A stretch of DNA of 64,000 nt from Centroberyx gerrardi (lineage: Eukaryota; Chordata; Actinopteri; Beryciformes; Berycidae): positions 20,177,156 through 20,241,155 of the forward strand of contig NC_135998.1 of assembly GCF_048128805.1 (NCBI RefSeq). The letters run 5' to 3'. Under the pieces are notes generated by a model. It ran no database searches, was not told the DNA's origin, and saw only the letters and a program-made list of their open reading frames with translations. Position numbers and translations under genes: made by a program. Positions 37,423 to 49,152 of this stretch are shown in pieces; the first letter of the stretch is position 1, and each line of letters opens with the position of its first letter.

Positions 37423-40400
37423 CACCAATACCTGAATCTAGTAGTGAATGAGGATAAAAACCAAAAATAACCACTTTTACATACATGTAGCATACTGTAC
37501 GATGTATATTTGTGAATTCACTATTTAACAGTGCCTACAGAAAGCATTTAAGCCCCTTAACAGTTTATATCCAAATTTTTTTACACAACGTATACACAAC
37601 CTACCCCACAATGACAAAGTATAAACAAATTTATTGAAAATGAAATACAGAAATATCTGATTTAAATACATATTCAACCCCAAGTCAATTATTGAGTCAA
37701 ATATTTGTAGAAGGACCTTTGGCAGCAATTACAGCATCAAGTCTTCTTTGATATGTCTGTATCAGCTTGGCAAATCTGGATTTTGGGATTTTCTGAAAAA
37801 TCTCAGTTTCTCAAGTGCTGGACTGACTTCCAGCAAGATCTCCCATTGCAGCCGATGAACCCTGTAGTTCTGTCAGAGTGGCCCGTGGGTGCTTGGTCTC
37901 TTCCCTTGTTGCCCGGTTGCTCAGTTTGGTCGGACAACCGGCTCTAGGAGGATTCTGTGTAGTTCATTATTTTTTTCCATTTCATAATGATGGAGCCTAC
38001 TGCGCTCTTGTGAACACTAATCACTTGAGAAATTGTTTTAAACTCTTCCCCAGATTTATGAATTCTATGGACAGTTTCTTGGACTTCATGGTAGAGTTTC
38101 TGCTCTGACATGCACTTTCATCTGTGGGATCTTATATATGTGTTTCTTTTTAAGTCATGTAAAAGCATTTGAATTGGCCACAAGTGGAATCCAGTCAAGT
38201 TGAAGAGACATTTCAAGGACATTCTGAGGAATTTGGATGCTCCTTAACTCAATTTGGATTGTCAGTGCAAATGGGCTGAATACTTATTGACTCACATTTC
38301 AGTTTTTCACTTTTTTGGGGTTATTGTGTGTGCAGTAGATCAGTGACAGAGAATCCTAATTTAATCAAATTTGAAATCAAGCTCGCACACAACAAAATTA
38401 AGAAAAAGTCAATACTCTCTGAAGAAACTTTACTGTATATCCCAACATGTGTAAAAAGTGTAGCCATTTTTAATGAGCTTCAGACTAAATTAGGTTGGGT
38501 TTATGAAAGCAAGGAAACTCAAATAGAGCGGCTTCATTCAGGGGTAAAAATCACTCGAAGTCAAACATCTCTCTGTCATCATAAGGAAATTAAGACAGAA
38601 GAAATTAAGCAATAAATTCACTACAGATCTAACATTAGGACAAAACTTGAATTTATGAGTTGAATTTTGATCCAAGTAATCAGGGTTACGAATGAGCACT
38701 TACTGTAGTTGACTGTAGTACTGAGTTTGATTTTGTTAGAACCAAAGGGATAACTGACACTGTTTGTGAGATTCAGGCTGGCTCAGCAGTTCAGAGGCCG
38801 CATTGGACTTAATCAAATAACGTCTGATCCTAAATGTACTAGCCTACTAACTTGATGATCTAGTAATGTACCCAGAGAGAACATTGCAAAGATCTTTTGG
38901 AGAAGCTGGCTCAACTACTTCACTTCTGAGAAGTTAAGGATGTTGTATAACTTTCTTGCATCTTTAGCTGGCAACACTGCTTTTGCTACAACCTCTGCAT
39001 GAGTCTCATTGTGAGGAGTTAAAAGAGACATCTGTAGGATATGAGGTAAGGTGGGAAACACTGGTTTGATGAAATATTGTTGATTCCATGCCTAGGATTC
39101 AGTGAAGTTAGATGCAACAACACAGGGCAAGTGGAGGGTTAGGTTGAGGGAGCTGTGTTCTCTGAATGGGGTCTAGTGACTGGCTAAAGAGGATAGATAG
39201 GAATCATAAAGGGAGCTGGCAGGGGAAGTCGCAGAAGGAGGAGAATGTAATCCCTGATCTCTCTGAAAGTTGGGCGGAGGCACTTGGCAACTTTGGTTCT
39301 GGTGTGAAGTGAGTTGGAAACTCTGTGAGGGAATGATATTTCTGGAAAGTTGGAGGAATTTGACAAATAGTGACCTGGCATCTGTGGAAGTGGGGTGGAG
39401 GAGGGACCTGAGAGGGCATGCACTGCTGGAATTTGCTAGTCAAGGTGAAACATAACTTGAACCATGGGGTCGTTGCACACTCATAATCTTGACTACTGTA
39501 ATGCATTTAAAAAATGCAAACATGTCCTCGGCAGAGTAACCTACACAGGGACCTGACGTATCTGGAAAGTGGGTGGAGGAACTCTGAATGAGGGGAGGAG
39601 GGATCTAGCTTCCCAGATGAAAAGGAGGAGGGGGGGCCTGATATCTACTCTTGGAGAGGTCTGTAGAGGGCTCTTAGTTTGCAATTCTGGCCTCTGTGCC
39701 TTGGCATAGAGTTAAGTGCCCTCTTCATTTAGACGCATATCATCCATCATATGATGAACACAAATATTCTTATGGGAAACCACAGACACATGAGGTAAGT
39801 GCACATCTTTTGCACTGTTGTTATCGATAATGACTTGAAGGGGAACATCCAAATGTGGAAGCAAAGTAGAAATGGTGATTCTTGTTTCAAGATACTTTCC
39901 AGCTGCCTTGACATTGACAAAATTGCAGGGGCCTCACGTCTAGTCTTTAAATTAATAAAGGTGTATTTGTTACGTTAAATGTGGGGAAATGGTAACTGTG
40001 CACATTTATCAGTGGGACAGCAAATGTAAACATTTCCCAAGCTAAATCTGGTAAATGTAAACATTTCCCAAGCTAAATCTGGTAAATGTATACATTTCCC
40101 GGGAGTGCCAAATACTAGTCACAGTAGCGCAAGGCACTCCCACAGTCCTTAAGTGTCCCGCCAACCACATATCCGTAACCCAATGATTGCACATTATGCA
40201 CATTGTCAAACACTACAGTTCTGCACCTGAGGTTCTTCTGATGAATTTAGTCAGATTAGGATATCGACACCATTGCAGTCAATCAGATGGTACCTTTGCT
40301 TTCATTCGTACTCTTGATTGGATTCTGGCTTCTCACCTTCCTGCAGCCTTGTTACGGGAGCTATCATATTATTGTAGGCATTGTGTCTGACTTGTCACAG

Positions 40401-42354
40401 TATTTCCATTTTTGTTAGAGAATGGTCAAGTTTCTCTGTTCTGATGTCCCTCTTGTTCGTCTTTATCCACAGAGGATTTTGATAACTTTGGCTAGAAAAG
40501 CTAGCTAACTTAACTGACGATGTTGCAGTGTTACTTGAATGAATCTCCCGTGCCCCACAGATCTCAGTTTGGCCAGGGCTTAACAGAAATAGGGAAAGGA
40601 GGACAGACATTGTCACTAGTGGGGAGAGGAGTGGAGGACTAGGACTCCTCAGTGGGTGAGGAATAAGGCATATGCTCAATAGAAGTGAGATCAACAGAAT
40701 ATGATGTTCTTTCAATGCACTGATGGTGTCATATATCTGTGTTTTGTCTAACCCTAACCCTCACTCTTGACGTCATATTTCTCGTCATATCTTTTTTCCA
40801 AAACAACAACAGTATCTTTGTTTCATAGTTCTTGAGTTAGTTTACCATTGAAATGACCGAAGTTTCTCTCAACTCGTCTCTAAACTCCTTTGGGATTGTG
40901 TTCTAGGTTACATGCTCATTCAAAGCCAGTGGGCATAGAGGGACAACCTTCTCACAAGTTCTAACGCTTGAAATTTTTAAGTAGAACTCTCGTACTACTC
41001 TTATTACAAACTTTCTACACAAAACTTATACAAACTTACTACAAAAATGTTCTCTTTTTCTTGAAATTGTGATAGTAATTATCAGGATAGACAAAGGAGT
41101 GAGGGCATTGTCCTGAAGCTAAAGCAGAAGTGTCCAACCATGTGCCATCGAGAGCCAGTTGTGTGCAGGTTTTAATTCCAACCAATCACTACAGCGGTTG
41201 ATTTCACGGATTAGCACACCTTCAACCAGAGAGGAGGAACTAATTAGTGAAATCTGCTGCTGTGGTGTTTGGTAGGAATGAAAACGTGCATACACATTGC
41301 TCTTGATGGCACATGTTTGGAGACCAAAGAGCTGAGGAGAATTCAGTTATAGTATACATTTAAAAAATGCACATTTAAAAAAGTAAATCTTTGTTTAGTT
41401 GTTAGTAAGTCTTTGTTTTCTCTTAAATCCCAATTGTCTTTGTTATAGAAAATTGGAAATTAGTAAAATAAATGTATTTCAAAAATACGCAATACTGGAA
41501 AGTCAAGACATACCAATTTTTGAACAAAATACACTGTTTCTTAGTTCCTCTGGAGTGAAATTTCAGGAAAGTACTGTGGGTAACCTTCCTCTCTTAATTC
41601 ATAATTTTGGTGCCACCCTCACCTCTACCAGAGCCCTTCGAGGATGCCATCCAATCTCAGTCCCATCCCCAGTCCCAGGGGCAAGCCCAGTCCCAGGCAG
41701 CTGGTCTCCACAAGGCAGCGTCGGTGGACAACTCCAGCCCTCTCCTGGTGCGCTCGGTGGCCTTCCGGGCGCAGGAGGAGCTGGAGGGCCAGACGTGGTA
41801 CCATGGCAAAATGAGCCGCCGCGACGCTGAAAAACTGCTGAGAGAAGACGGGGACTTCCTGGTTCGTAAGAGTACTACCAACCCCGGGTCCTACGTACTA
41901 ACGGGCATGCACAACGGACTGGCCAAACACCTGCTGCTGGTGGACCCCGAGGGCACGGTGAGAGAGGGATGAGAGGACATGCAGAGTGTGTGGTGGATGG
42001 AGGACGCTAGAGGGAAGGGAGGGGAGATGGGAAAGGAGAGGAGACAGAGAGATGGGTCATGGTAGTTGAGAAATGAAAAGAGTGTATAAATGAGACAGGG
42101 AGAAGTTTGTGAATGTGTCAGTGAAAGATTGAAAGATTTCTTCGTTTGCAAGAAATAATCACCTTTCCTGAAATTATACTCCTTATTAGGCCACAGGAGA
42201 CTAATAACATCTCTTTCTCTTCTCAAAGGTACGGACAAAAGATCACATATTTGACAGCATTAGCCACCTTATTGGCCATCACCGTGACAACAGTCTGCCA
42301 ATCGTGTCAGCCGGGAGTGAACTGTGTCTCATACAGCCAGTTGGAAGGAAATAG
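23454..42354 (+). CDS. shc3: SHC-transforming protein 3, neuronal phosphotyrosine adaptor
   Basis: Cytoplasmic adaptor that binds activated receptor tyrosine kinases and recruits Grb2 to Ras signalling (family knowledge). Coding exons: 23454-24083, 29032-29102, 31890-31953, 33019-33138, 34166-34219, 35273-35324, 35425-35554, 35905-36058, 36244-36337, 36477-36668, 41632-41957, 42229-42354. All phases agree, giving 670 residues; human SHC3 is 594 as I recall, and the extra length is mostly in the low-complexity N-terminus. The N-terminal start [20 protein letters not shown] resembles SHC3 rather than SHC1 or SHC2. The CH2 region (about 1-198) is Ser/Gly-rich. The PTB domain runs about 199-380 ([36 protein letters not shown]). 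CH1 contains [16 protein letters not shown] and DLFDMKPFEDA, which are Grb2- and adaptin-binding type motifs. The C-terminal SH2 has [12 protein letters not shown] and [14 protein letters not shown]. The DLFDM motif is split by the 5-kb intron after 36668. Confidence 0.95.
26307..26870. mobile_element. MITE-like element with TTTAAAGGTC termini
   Basis: The left end reads TTTAAAGGTCCCTTATTGTG. The right end, reversed and complemented, reads TTTAAAGGTCTCATATTCTC, an imperfect terminal inverted repeat. There is no coding capacity. Interior words such as GTGGCGTCACAAAGG and CCAATCAGAATATTAATGAG look like a repeat rather than intron sequence. No clear target duplication was seen. Confidence 0.55.
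28395..28756. mobile_element. hAT-like MITE, 362 bp, with 8-bp target duplication
   Basis: The left terminus is GGTAACACTTTATTTGGATA. The right terminus reversed and complemented is GGTCACACTTTATTGGGATA. Similarity continues inward (TAGTCCAATG, GATACTC). Both sides are flanked by TGTCAGGG (28387-28394 and 28757-28764), an 8-bp duplication as hAT transposases make. The interior carries degenerate CCCTAA words (about 28509-28590). No open frame. Confidence 0.85.
29103..31889 (+). other. shc3 intron 2
   Basis: AT-rich, with a poly-A run near 29403-29423 and a GA microsatellite at about 31217-31281. No gene recognised. Confidence 0.7.
31217..31281. repeat. GA microsatellite
   Basis: GAGAGA repeats with a few interruptions, about 65 bases. 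Confidence 0.9.
31954..33018 (+). other. shc3 intron 3, GA- and GT-rich
   Basis: Contains GGAT and GA repeats (31970-32310) and an interrupted GTGTGC stretch (32425-32505). No gene recognised. Confidence 0.7.
33139..35272 (+). other. shc3 introns 4 and 5 with the 54-base exon at 34166
   Basis: AT-rich. The GCTAGCTAAC-type words at 33640-33740 and the block at 34610-34870 look like old interspersed repeats, but I cannot define their ends. The only coding piece is the exon at 34166-34219 ([18 protein letters not shown]). Confidence 0.5.
37355..37420. repeat. CA microsatellite
   Basis: Uninterrupted CA dinucleotides, about 66 bases, inside shc3 intron 10. Confidence 0.95.
37531..38325 (-). mobile_element. 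Deleted Tc1-like transposon copy
   Basis: The + strand begins GTGCCTACAGAAAGCATTTA, then ACCCCACAATGACAAAGTAT, then CCTTTGGCAGCAATTACAGC. It finishes with TGCTCTGACATGCACTTTC and GGGCTGAATACTTATTG. This is the layout of common fish Tc1-family copies whose transposase lies on the opposite strand. The right arm repeats the left-end theme in inverse. Most of the transposase is deleted near 37850: text matching the start of the complement is followed at once by text matching its far end (TTGCTCAGTTTGGTCGGAC). It cannot be active. Confidence 0.75.
40022..40101. repeat. 31-bp tandem repeat, about 2.6 copies
   Basis: AAATGTAAACATTTCCC recurs at 40022 and 40053, and a variant with GTATAC at 40084. 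The spacing is exactly 31 bases. Each unit contains the near-palindrome AAATGTAAACATTT. Confidence 0.9.
41126..41328. mobile_element. Small MITE-like element (about 200 bp)
   Basis: The left end reads AGAAGTGTCCAACCATGTGC. The right end in reverse complement reads TTTGGTCTCCAAACATGTGC. Both continue with CATC(G/A)AGAGC. The ends resemble hAT-type termini, but flanking 8-mers do not match, so the exact borders are uncertain. Confidence 0.6.
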
Positions 42355-44887
42355 TGACGCTTGCAATGCCTGATGGGAAATAGGAGACTCTGAGCAGTCT
42401 CTCCCACCATCCTGAAACTTGAAGACGAAACAAGAAGAGAATATGTTGTTGCTTAAAGGCTCCATGCGCTGACAGTGTTTTTGGGAAATTGGCCCATGGT
42501 TACTTCGCTGGAGGCACTGGAAGACGCAAGATTTGTTTAAGATAAAAATGATTTATAGAACTGTTATTATTTTGTTGTGATGACTGAAATGCTATATTTT
42601 TGAGAAGACATATAGGTGCATTTGGACATAATATCTTGATTTGGTGTTTTAAAACATTAAAAAAAGACAACTGTTCTTGTAGTTTAGATGAAGCGCAAAT
42701 TAAACCTCAAAGAGGTGGTAACAAGAGTATTTTAGAATAAAAACCTGAAATTTTAGTTTTGTCTGTCAAGCACAACCACATTTCTACAGGTACTGTTGGC
42801 TAAGAGTTTGAGGAAACAAAACTGTTTGGAAAACAAATGCTGTTTATATTGAACTATTTTAGGAAAAATGTCCTTTAATCTCACCAATAGCGTGACAGCT
42901 CACTCGATCAGTCACTATATTAAATCTGCTTTTATTGGGGAATAGAATTGAATGTGTTTTGCTTTACAGTAGTCACAAAGTGTTGGGGTGCAAACAGACA
43001 TCCTTCATAGTGCTGTCAATGGCTTTAAAGATAAAGTTTTTTTTAATGAAGTATTCTCTTGTGTCACTGCAGTCGCATGACTTAAAATCAACTGTTCTTG
43101 TGGACATTGTTCGTAGACCTTGATACCCCTTTTTTTGGAAGAGGTGCTTGTGTATGCTCACACTGTAAAATATTTATGCTTTTCAAACGGTAATTATTTC
43201 TGAATTGGTTTTCTCTGGATTCTTCTTTTAACTAGGTGTGTAGTCAATGATTAGTTTTTGGGGCTTGAGTCATGCAATGGATATTCTCACATTCTTAATT
43301 AGCGTTTCTGGCTTTATTGTGAACTTTTAAAAGTTTATTATTTGATGAATGATCACAAATGAATAGCACAATCAGAACTTTAGATCATCTGTGTCAGTTG
43401 TACCAAGACGATTCACCAATGTGTTGAGAAGTAATTTACACTATGTACTGAAGAGACTGAATTAGATAAATCTTCTTAAGTTCACGTAGTGCACCCTCAA
43501 TAAGGAATGTTCAATATTAGATCACTTTCACTTAATGATGTAAAAGTATTGATTAGAAATATATATATTTTTGTTCTCAGTGTGTGGATATCTTATGGCA
43601 AGACTATTGTCACCGGATGTCATCACAGAAATTGGCAGATGTCATCACAGAAATGCTTATTCTCGTTTACCCCTGCAGTTGCACTCACTTTAATTCTCTT
43701 ATGTTAGCAACTATCAACAGTAAAGGATGTTATTTGGCTACATATTGCTTGAGGTATTATAATACAGGGGAACATAAAATTGTAGGGGGTGAGTTTTTCC
43801 AACATTATTGCTTGACAGCTCAGTGTTAATTTGCAGTTTGCAATCCACTGTAAGCATACAGTATGTTCCTTGGAACAGTTTACTGTATTTAGATTATATT
43901 AGACTGTTTTTGTAGAAATGGGATTCAAATTTTGAAATGGGTTACAATAGAAATAGTATACACCAATTCTGACAACTGACTTTTTTAATGCTCTCATCCT
44001 TAATATTGTTAGTACTCTGATGGATACCAAATGAATGGGGCATTGTGTTTGATATGCACTGGACCAGGACAATTGAACCAAAATCAGCATGTGTTCAATG
44101 AGTTTGACAAGACAGATGCAATGTAATATAATGTGCCTGTATTTTGCTGCAAGAGGGAGTGTACATGCATCTCACAACACATTTTTAGAGGGCCACACTA
44201 TTTAGCAAAGAGCAGTATTGGGAATGTTACAAAAACATTGATATCCACCAGATCCATATACTCGTATTTAAATCTGATAATTCCCTTGATTCCTTGTGTC
44301 CCATGTCCCAGTTTGCTTCTCAGGATTCATTTGAGGAGAGGGTATGAGAGGAAGGTGAGAAGAAAAGGGCACAAAGAATCAATGAGGGTTTTTTGACAGT
44401 TATCCGCCATAGACTTTTACTTTATCCTATTCTTTGTGACAAGATTTCATTAAATCTAATATCTTGGGAGAAGGAATAATGCGCTAATTGATTTTAAAAA
44501 GCTCTATATGCTAATACATTGAATTATGTTGAGATCAATCCTTATTTCTGAAGAGCATATTTGTAGAATCACCTTTGCAAAATGTGCAAAGTTTTGAACA
44601 AAGAGTACCTAGTAGGAACAACTCCATACTTGAATCTCTCTGATTACATGATGATCAGCTGTGTGGCATACAGAAATTATGAGTATACAACCAAACGTGG
44701 GGACACAAATAAGAACATGGCTTTTCCAGATTTCTGTTGATGAAAATGTGCCTTTTATTTGTACAAATGGTGTTTTTATTTCTCTTTCTCTCTCTTCAAA
44801 GTGCAATAGCTGATCTTTAATGGGGCATGCCTGTTCACTAGAGGTTGTGTTTTGCCCTGCTGCGTGTTGCTGCTTGAGACTCCTGTT

Positions 44888-44897
<10 letters not shown>

Positions 44898-44938
<41 letters not shown>
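44898..44938. repeat. CT microsatellite
   Basis: CTCTCT repeats, about 40 bases, inside the presumed shc3 3' UTR. Confidence 0.9.
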
Positions 44939-44943
<5 letters not shown>

Positions 44944-45145
44944 CCTCTCTCTATTATATATTATAAATGTATCATTTCCAAATTCTAAATATAAATCTTC
45001 AGAGGGAATCACACAAAAACACGCTATTTTGGAACAGGTAAAGAAAAAAGGAAATAAATAAAAACAAAGAAACAAGTCCAAACGATGTTTACAGATTTAA
45101 TCTTTTGGTTGTATGGGTTTATCATTATTCTGTATGACTGTTGGC

Positions 45146-45151
45146 AATAAA
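45146..45151 (+). terminator. Polyadenylation signal, shc3 distal 3' end
   Basis: AATAAA with a downstream T/G-rich element. It lies about 1.36 kb from the stop codon of the oppositely oriented s1pr3 gene. Confidence 0.6.
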
Positions 45152-46505
45152 ACCGTGAATGTGTAGAATCTCTTGTTTTCTGTGATGTAATGATCAATAA
45201 TATATTTCTTGCTGTTTAAGGTACATTCAGCTATTTGACATGTACAGCAACGTCCAAATAGTAAGCGATTTTCTCAAAGGTGTGAGGCAAGGCTGCACTT
45301 GAAACAGGAAATTATGCAATTAACTGGCCACATCAGGTGATCCAGGTGCATCATCTTTACATTTACATGTTTACGCTTCTTTTACTCTATCTTAGCTGTA
45401 AAAGAAGTTGCATCATATGACTTTACCTAGTTGGCAACTATTAAAATTTCACATGCTGCATTCACATGCCTCTAAGGAGTTTTCTTGTTCTTTTGGTCAG
45501 CTGGCTTCATGCTTGCAGAGTGGATACATAAGTTTTCTACTACAGCTTGTGAAATAAACACATAAAACAAAACACACAACAACTTCTATTTAGTGCTAAG
45601 ATGAAGCTTTGAGAAATTCTGCACTGAACATGCAGCATGTTGCAAACTTAAAGAGCGTCATGTGACCAGCACTGAGGACATTATTACTATTATTTACCAG
45701 CAGATGGAGCACTGTCACCATTTACTACTTCATCACTGACCAACACTAATTCTTTGTGCAGTTCTTTCATCTTCGGCATAATGCTATTAATATAGTGATT
45801 AGGTGGTATAGGTGGTAGTTTTGACAGTTCAAAATGTGTTTTCATCTCATTTGCATCACATACATATTTTATGCTGCAGTTTTCATTAATTGTACACCAA
45901 TACTGTAGTATTATTGAGTAAATACAAAATTACAGAGTAAACTGCGTAAAATAATAAATAGCATTTCATTGTTTTTCATTACACTAATCATTGCTAACAA
46001 TGACTCATTCTTGTCATTACATCATCATGCATGTACCATAAAAATGGTAGTGTTATCAACACAGGTTTAGTAACGGTTCATTTCATGTGATTTGTCTTCG
46101 ATGGGCACATCTGTAACCACAGAGGTGTAGATTCTGTCTAGGTCAACAGCATCATTCATTAGAAACTATGAAGTGTAGTTGACAAATACATAATACTGAG
46201 TTGATTGACATGTTGTCCACATATATAAATCAGTCTAATGCCAAGTGTAGACATTGTAATGGGCTTCCACATTAAGGCAAAACAATTATGCAGTTATAAT
46301 CAAATACAAAGTAAAAATCATTGTCCTGCAGCCTAGGCCTGAAGTCTCAATTCCATTCACCAAATCCTCAATTCTAATTTGATCACAACTCATCATGTTC
46401 CTTTTCCTCACCGATTCTGTCCACTGGGACCGTTGTGCAGGCCCATCAAGATAAATAATATAGGACCGCCCTCACCTTCCCACAGTAGATTGCTTGCTCC
46501 TTCTT
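45152..46505. other. Gap between converging shc3 and s1pr3, includes s1pr3 3' UTR
   Basis: AT-rich, no coding frame. The s1pr3 3' UTR must begin at 46505 on the minus strand. I did not find a clear AATAAA on that strand close to the stop. Confidence 0.5.
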
Positions 46506-47660
46506 TCACTCCTTTCTGTCACTCTCGAGGTTGGCCTCAGCAGCACTTCTGCCCACTCCTGTCACCACTGTGACCTTTCCATGAACCGTGTCCGTCTCCT
46601 GCTCCTTCTCCAGCTCCGTCTGCCTGCAGCTCTGCTGGTTCGGGTTGTTCTGGCTACTCCAGGACTTGCTTCTGCTGCGGCTCGGCTCCAGAGACCGCTT
46701 GACCCCGCTGCCGCTGACAGAAGCCTTCCCCTTGTAGAAGCAGCCACACACCAGACCCAGGAAGGCCCGTCTCATCTCACGGCTCGCCAGAGTGTAAATG
46801 ACTGGGTTCATGGCTGAGTTGAGCACAGCCAGTGCAATGAACCAGTCAGCCTTGTAGAGGATGGAGCAGCGCCTGCGCTGCTCGCATGCCACATCCACCA
46901 GGAGCAGGACAAATATGGGAGTCCAGCAGGCGATGAAGACCCCAACCACGATGATGACAGTGCGCAGCAGGGACATAGCATGCTCCGAGTTTCTGTGCTT
47001 GCTCACTTTTCGGCTGCTGGACTTAACCAGGATGTAGATGCGGGCATAAAGGACTGCGATGGCTAAGAGCAAAGCCATGAAAACGGTGATACAGAAAGCC
47101 ACGTATTTCTTGGTGTAGAGGGGGAGGACTGTGGAGCAGTCAGGGAGGTTGTCCAGGCAGTTCCAGCCTAGGATAGGCAAAGCCCCAAGAGATACAGCGA
47201 TCAGCCAGCAGGTCCCTATGAGCAGAAACACCCTGTAATTCTTGTTGGCATCATAAGGCCTCATTTTGATCATAGTTAGGTGTCTCTCTATAGCAATAGC
47301 CAGGAGACTAAAAATTGACGCCCCAAGTGCTACAAACATGCTCCCCTCTCTGACGAACCAGAAAGCAGGGGACAGCTGTAGGGTTTTCTCTCCTGACAGC
47401 AGCAGGTTGACCAGGTAAGCCACTCCAGCCAGCAGGTCACATAGTGCCAAGTTACCAATGAAGAAGTACATGCGATTGTGGAACCTGTGGTTTTTCCATA
47501 TGGCTATCAGCACAGTGAGGTTCTCCAGGACGATAAAGCTGCATATGATTAGGAACACAATGGTTTTGGTGTCCAGGAGGCCATTGCTTGCGCCACTGCT
47601 GGGCCGGTGGTCCAGCTTTCCTGTGTAGTTGTAGTGGCGGTATATCTGAGGGTTGATCAT
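46506..47660 (-). CDS. s1pr3: Sphingosine 1-phosphate receptor 3, class A GPCR
   Basis: Plasma-membrane receptor for sphingosine 1-phosphate, coupling to Gi, Gq and G12/13 (family knowledge). It is an intronless coding exon of 384 residues. I chose the ATG at 47660 ([18 protein letters not shown]); the open frame extends eight codons further upstream to 47684 but without an ATG there. Asn11 in NYT is a possible glycosylation site. Seven membrane segments are visible, the first at about 33-54. Arg104-Glu105 in [10 protein letters not shown] match the S1P head-group-binding residues of the family. ERH at 125-127 replaces [19 protein letters not shown] is the TM7 NPxxY and helix 8, followed by CGCF, a likely palmitoylation site. 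[22 protein letters not shown] and SSSRKV resemble mammalian S1PR3. The Ser/Arg-rich tail differs from human. Confidence 0.95.
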   Translation of the reverse strand: MINPQIYRHYNYTGKLDHRPSSGASNGLLDTKTIVFLIICSFIVLENLTVLIAIWKNHRFHNRMYFFIGNLALCDLLAGVAYLVNLLLSGEKTLQLSPAFWFVREGSMFVALGASIFSLLAIAIERHLTMIKMRPYDANKNYRVFLLIGTCWLIAVSLGALPILGWNCLDNLPDCSTVLPLYTKKYVAFCITVFMALLLAIAVLYARIYILVKSSSRKVSKHRNSEHAMSLLRTVIIVVGVFIACWTPIFVLLLVDVACEQRRRCSILYKADWFIALAVLNSAMNPVIYTLASREMRRAFLGLVCGCFYKGKASVSGSGVKRSLEPSRSRSKSWSSQNNPNQQSCRQTELEKEQETDTVHGKVTVVTGVGRSAAEANLESDRKE

Positions 47661-48248
47661 CTTCAAAGTACCGGGGACTGACACTGGATGTCAGAGTTGA
47701 GCAGGGAATCCCGTGTCAGCAGCTCCACGGTCTTAAAGCAGTGCAAAATGAACATGAATGTTATTATATAAAGTAGCCATTTGATAGTTATTTAAAATTT
47801 GGTATGTTGTCATTAAAACATAACAATTTTATGTTTTTTGTCGCCATGGATTTAAAATAAAGAATTTCGTTATTTCCCATTTTAAAACTTAATTAAGTCT
47901 AGTAAAAACTGATTAAACTACGAATCACAATAGGGGCTGCCGTAAAACGTTTGCCACGAAACCATTTGTTTATTTACATAGGCTACAAATAGCCACGAGT
48001 AATCATTCCCTAAAATGAATAGTAGTATTCTAGTATTCTATCTATATTTCAACTTTTAAATTCATTTTTTTTTTAATCTTGGCTATTCATAAAAGAAATA
48101 CAATTTTTATTTTAAACAACCACCATATAGGCCTACAGGTTTCACTTAACATTATATAGGCGTTTCTGGATTAAAAATATAATTATTCAACGTCGACTCC
48201 AGCATTATCTTTACAATTTTCCCAAATGGCAATCTCAAGGCAACTTAC

Positions 48249-48330
48249 CGAGGGATGCTCGCAATTTAGTATTAGTTGAAAGCGAAACGCATACTGAAGG
48301 ACAAACATTGCATCGCTGAGTAGTTGATTC
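48249..48330 (-). other. Possible non-coding first exon of s1pr3
   Basis: On the minus strand a donor-like CGGTAAGTTG lies at 48241-48250, so an upstream exon would end at 48249. The family usually has a 5' non-coding exon and an intron before the coding exon. A plausible acceptor lies within about 40-70 bases upstream of the ATG (CTGCTTTAAG or CTGACATCCAG). The upper limit of the exon is a guess. Confidence 0.3.
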
Positions 48331-49072
48331 TCCGCAGTCAGCAGGATTGTTGGTAAACTTTAATTCCCTCTCGCTCGTTGGAAGAGACGAGGCTATTCAT
48401 CTTTTGATGATCGCTTTCTCCGGAGTATCATTGTCGACGTTTGGCTTGAAGTCACACCCCTCCCTCAACTTAGTGCTGGGAGAGCAAAGTTGGGAGGGCT
48501 CCTCCGCTTTGAAGATTCAATTCATGCAGTATATCAAAGTCAACGGGTATGGATTCAAGATATGGTACATTTCATTCCCACATTTGTTTTGTCTCTCTCA
48601 AATTGGTTATTTACTATACTGACAAGAGTCATAAAAGCATGTTCTTCTTTTACAATTGTTTAATTTTGATATGTGTTTTCTTTTTCTTTTCTTTTTTTGG
48701 GGGAAATGAGAAATGTAAATCCGAACTGTCTAGCCATGCACCTAACCATTAGTGAAAATATCTCTATTCGTCATGTAGCTATATATGAGTCAGATACTTC
48801 CTCATGAAATTGAGTTTGGTTTATTTACCTAAAAGACATCATCCACTAGCCTGTCAGTCTCTAAGCAACGTAAAGTTCTTAAGTGTGTGAATGGAAAGAA
48901 AGAAACAAAATCCAATCAAACGTTTTATATGAGAGTACGAAAAAGCCTTTTCCCTGCAGACATCATTAAGCCATAAACATAGCTCTGAATGTAAAAAAGC
49001 CTATTGCCTACCAGCTGTGCTGCATCAGCTGATTTTACAGGTTTTCACTGTGGTGATCCTATTGGACACTGG

Positions 49073-49074
<2 letters not shown>

Positions 49075-49149
<75 letters not shown>
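49075..49149. repeat. GA microsatellite
   Basis: About 75 bases of uninterrupted GA dinucleotides. Confidence 0.95.

Positions 49150-49152
<3 letters not shown>

Larger units (their letters stand above)
36669..41631 (+). other. shc3 intron 10
   Basis: About 5 kb separating the two halves of the DLFDM/KPFEDA motif. It holds a CA microsatellite, a Tc1-like relic, a short tandem repeat and a small MITE-like element, listed separately. The stretch 38640-39960 is unique-looking and slightly G-rich in places, with no coding signal. Confidence 0.7.
42355..45151 (+). other. shc3 3' UTR
   Basis: AT-rich, non-coding. A first AATAAA lies at 42736-42741. A second at 45146-45151 (in CAATAAAACCG) is followed by a T/G-rich element (TCTTGTTTTCTGTG) and is the more convincing end. 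A CT microsatellite (44898-44938) lies inside. Confidence 0.55.

Noticed and set aside
47661..47684. Upstream extension of the s1pr3 frame by eight codons
   Set aside because: The first codon would be GTG, not ATG. The ATG at 47660 is a better eukaryotic start and the extension adds no recognised motif.
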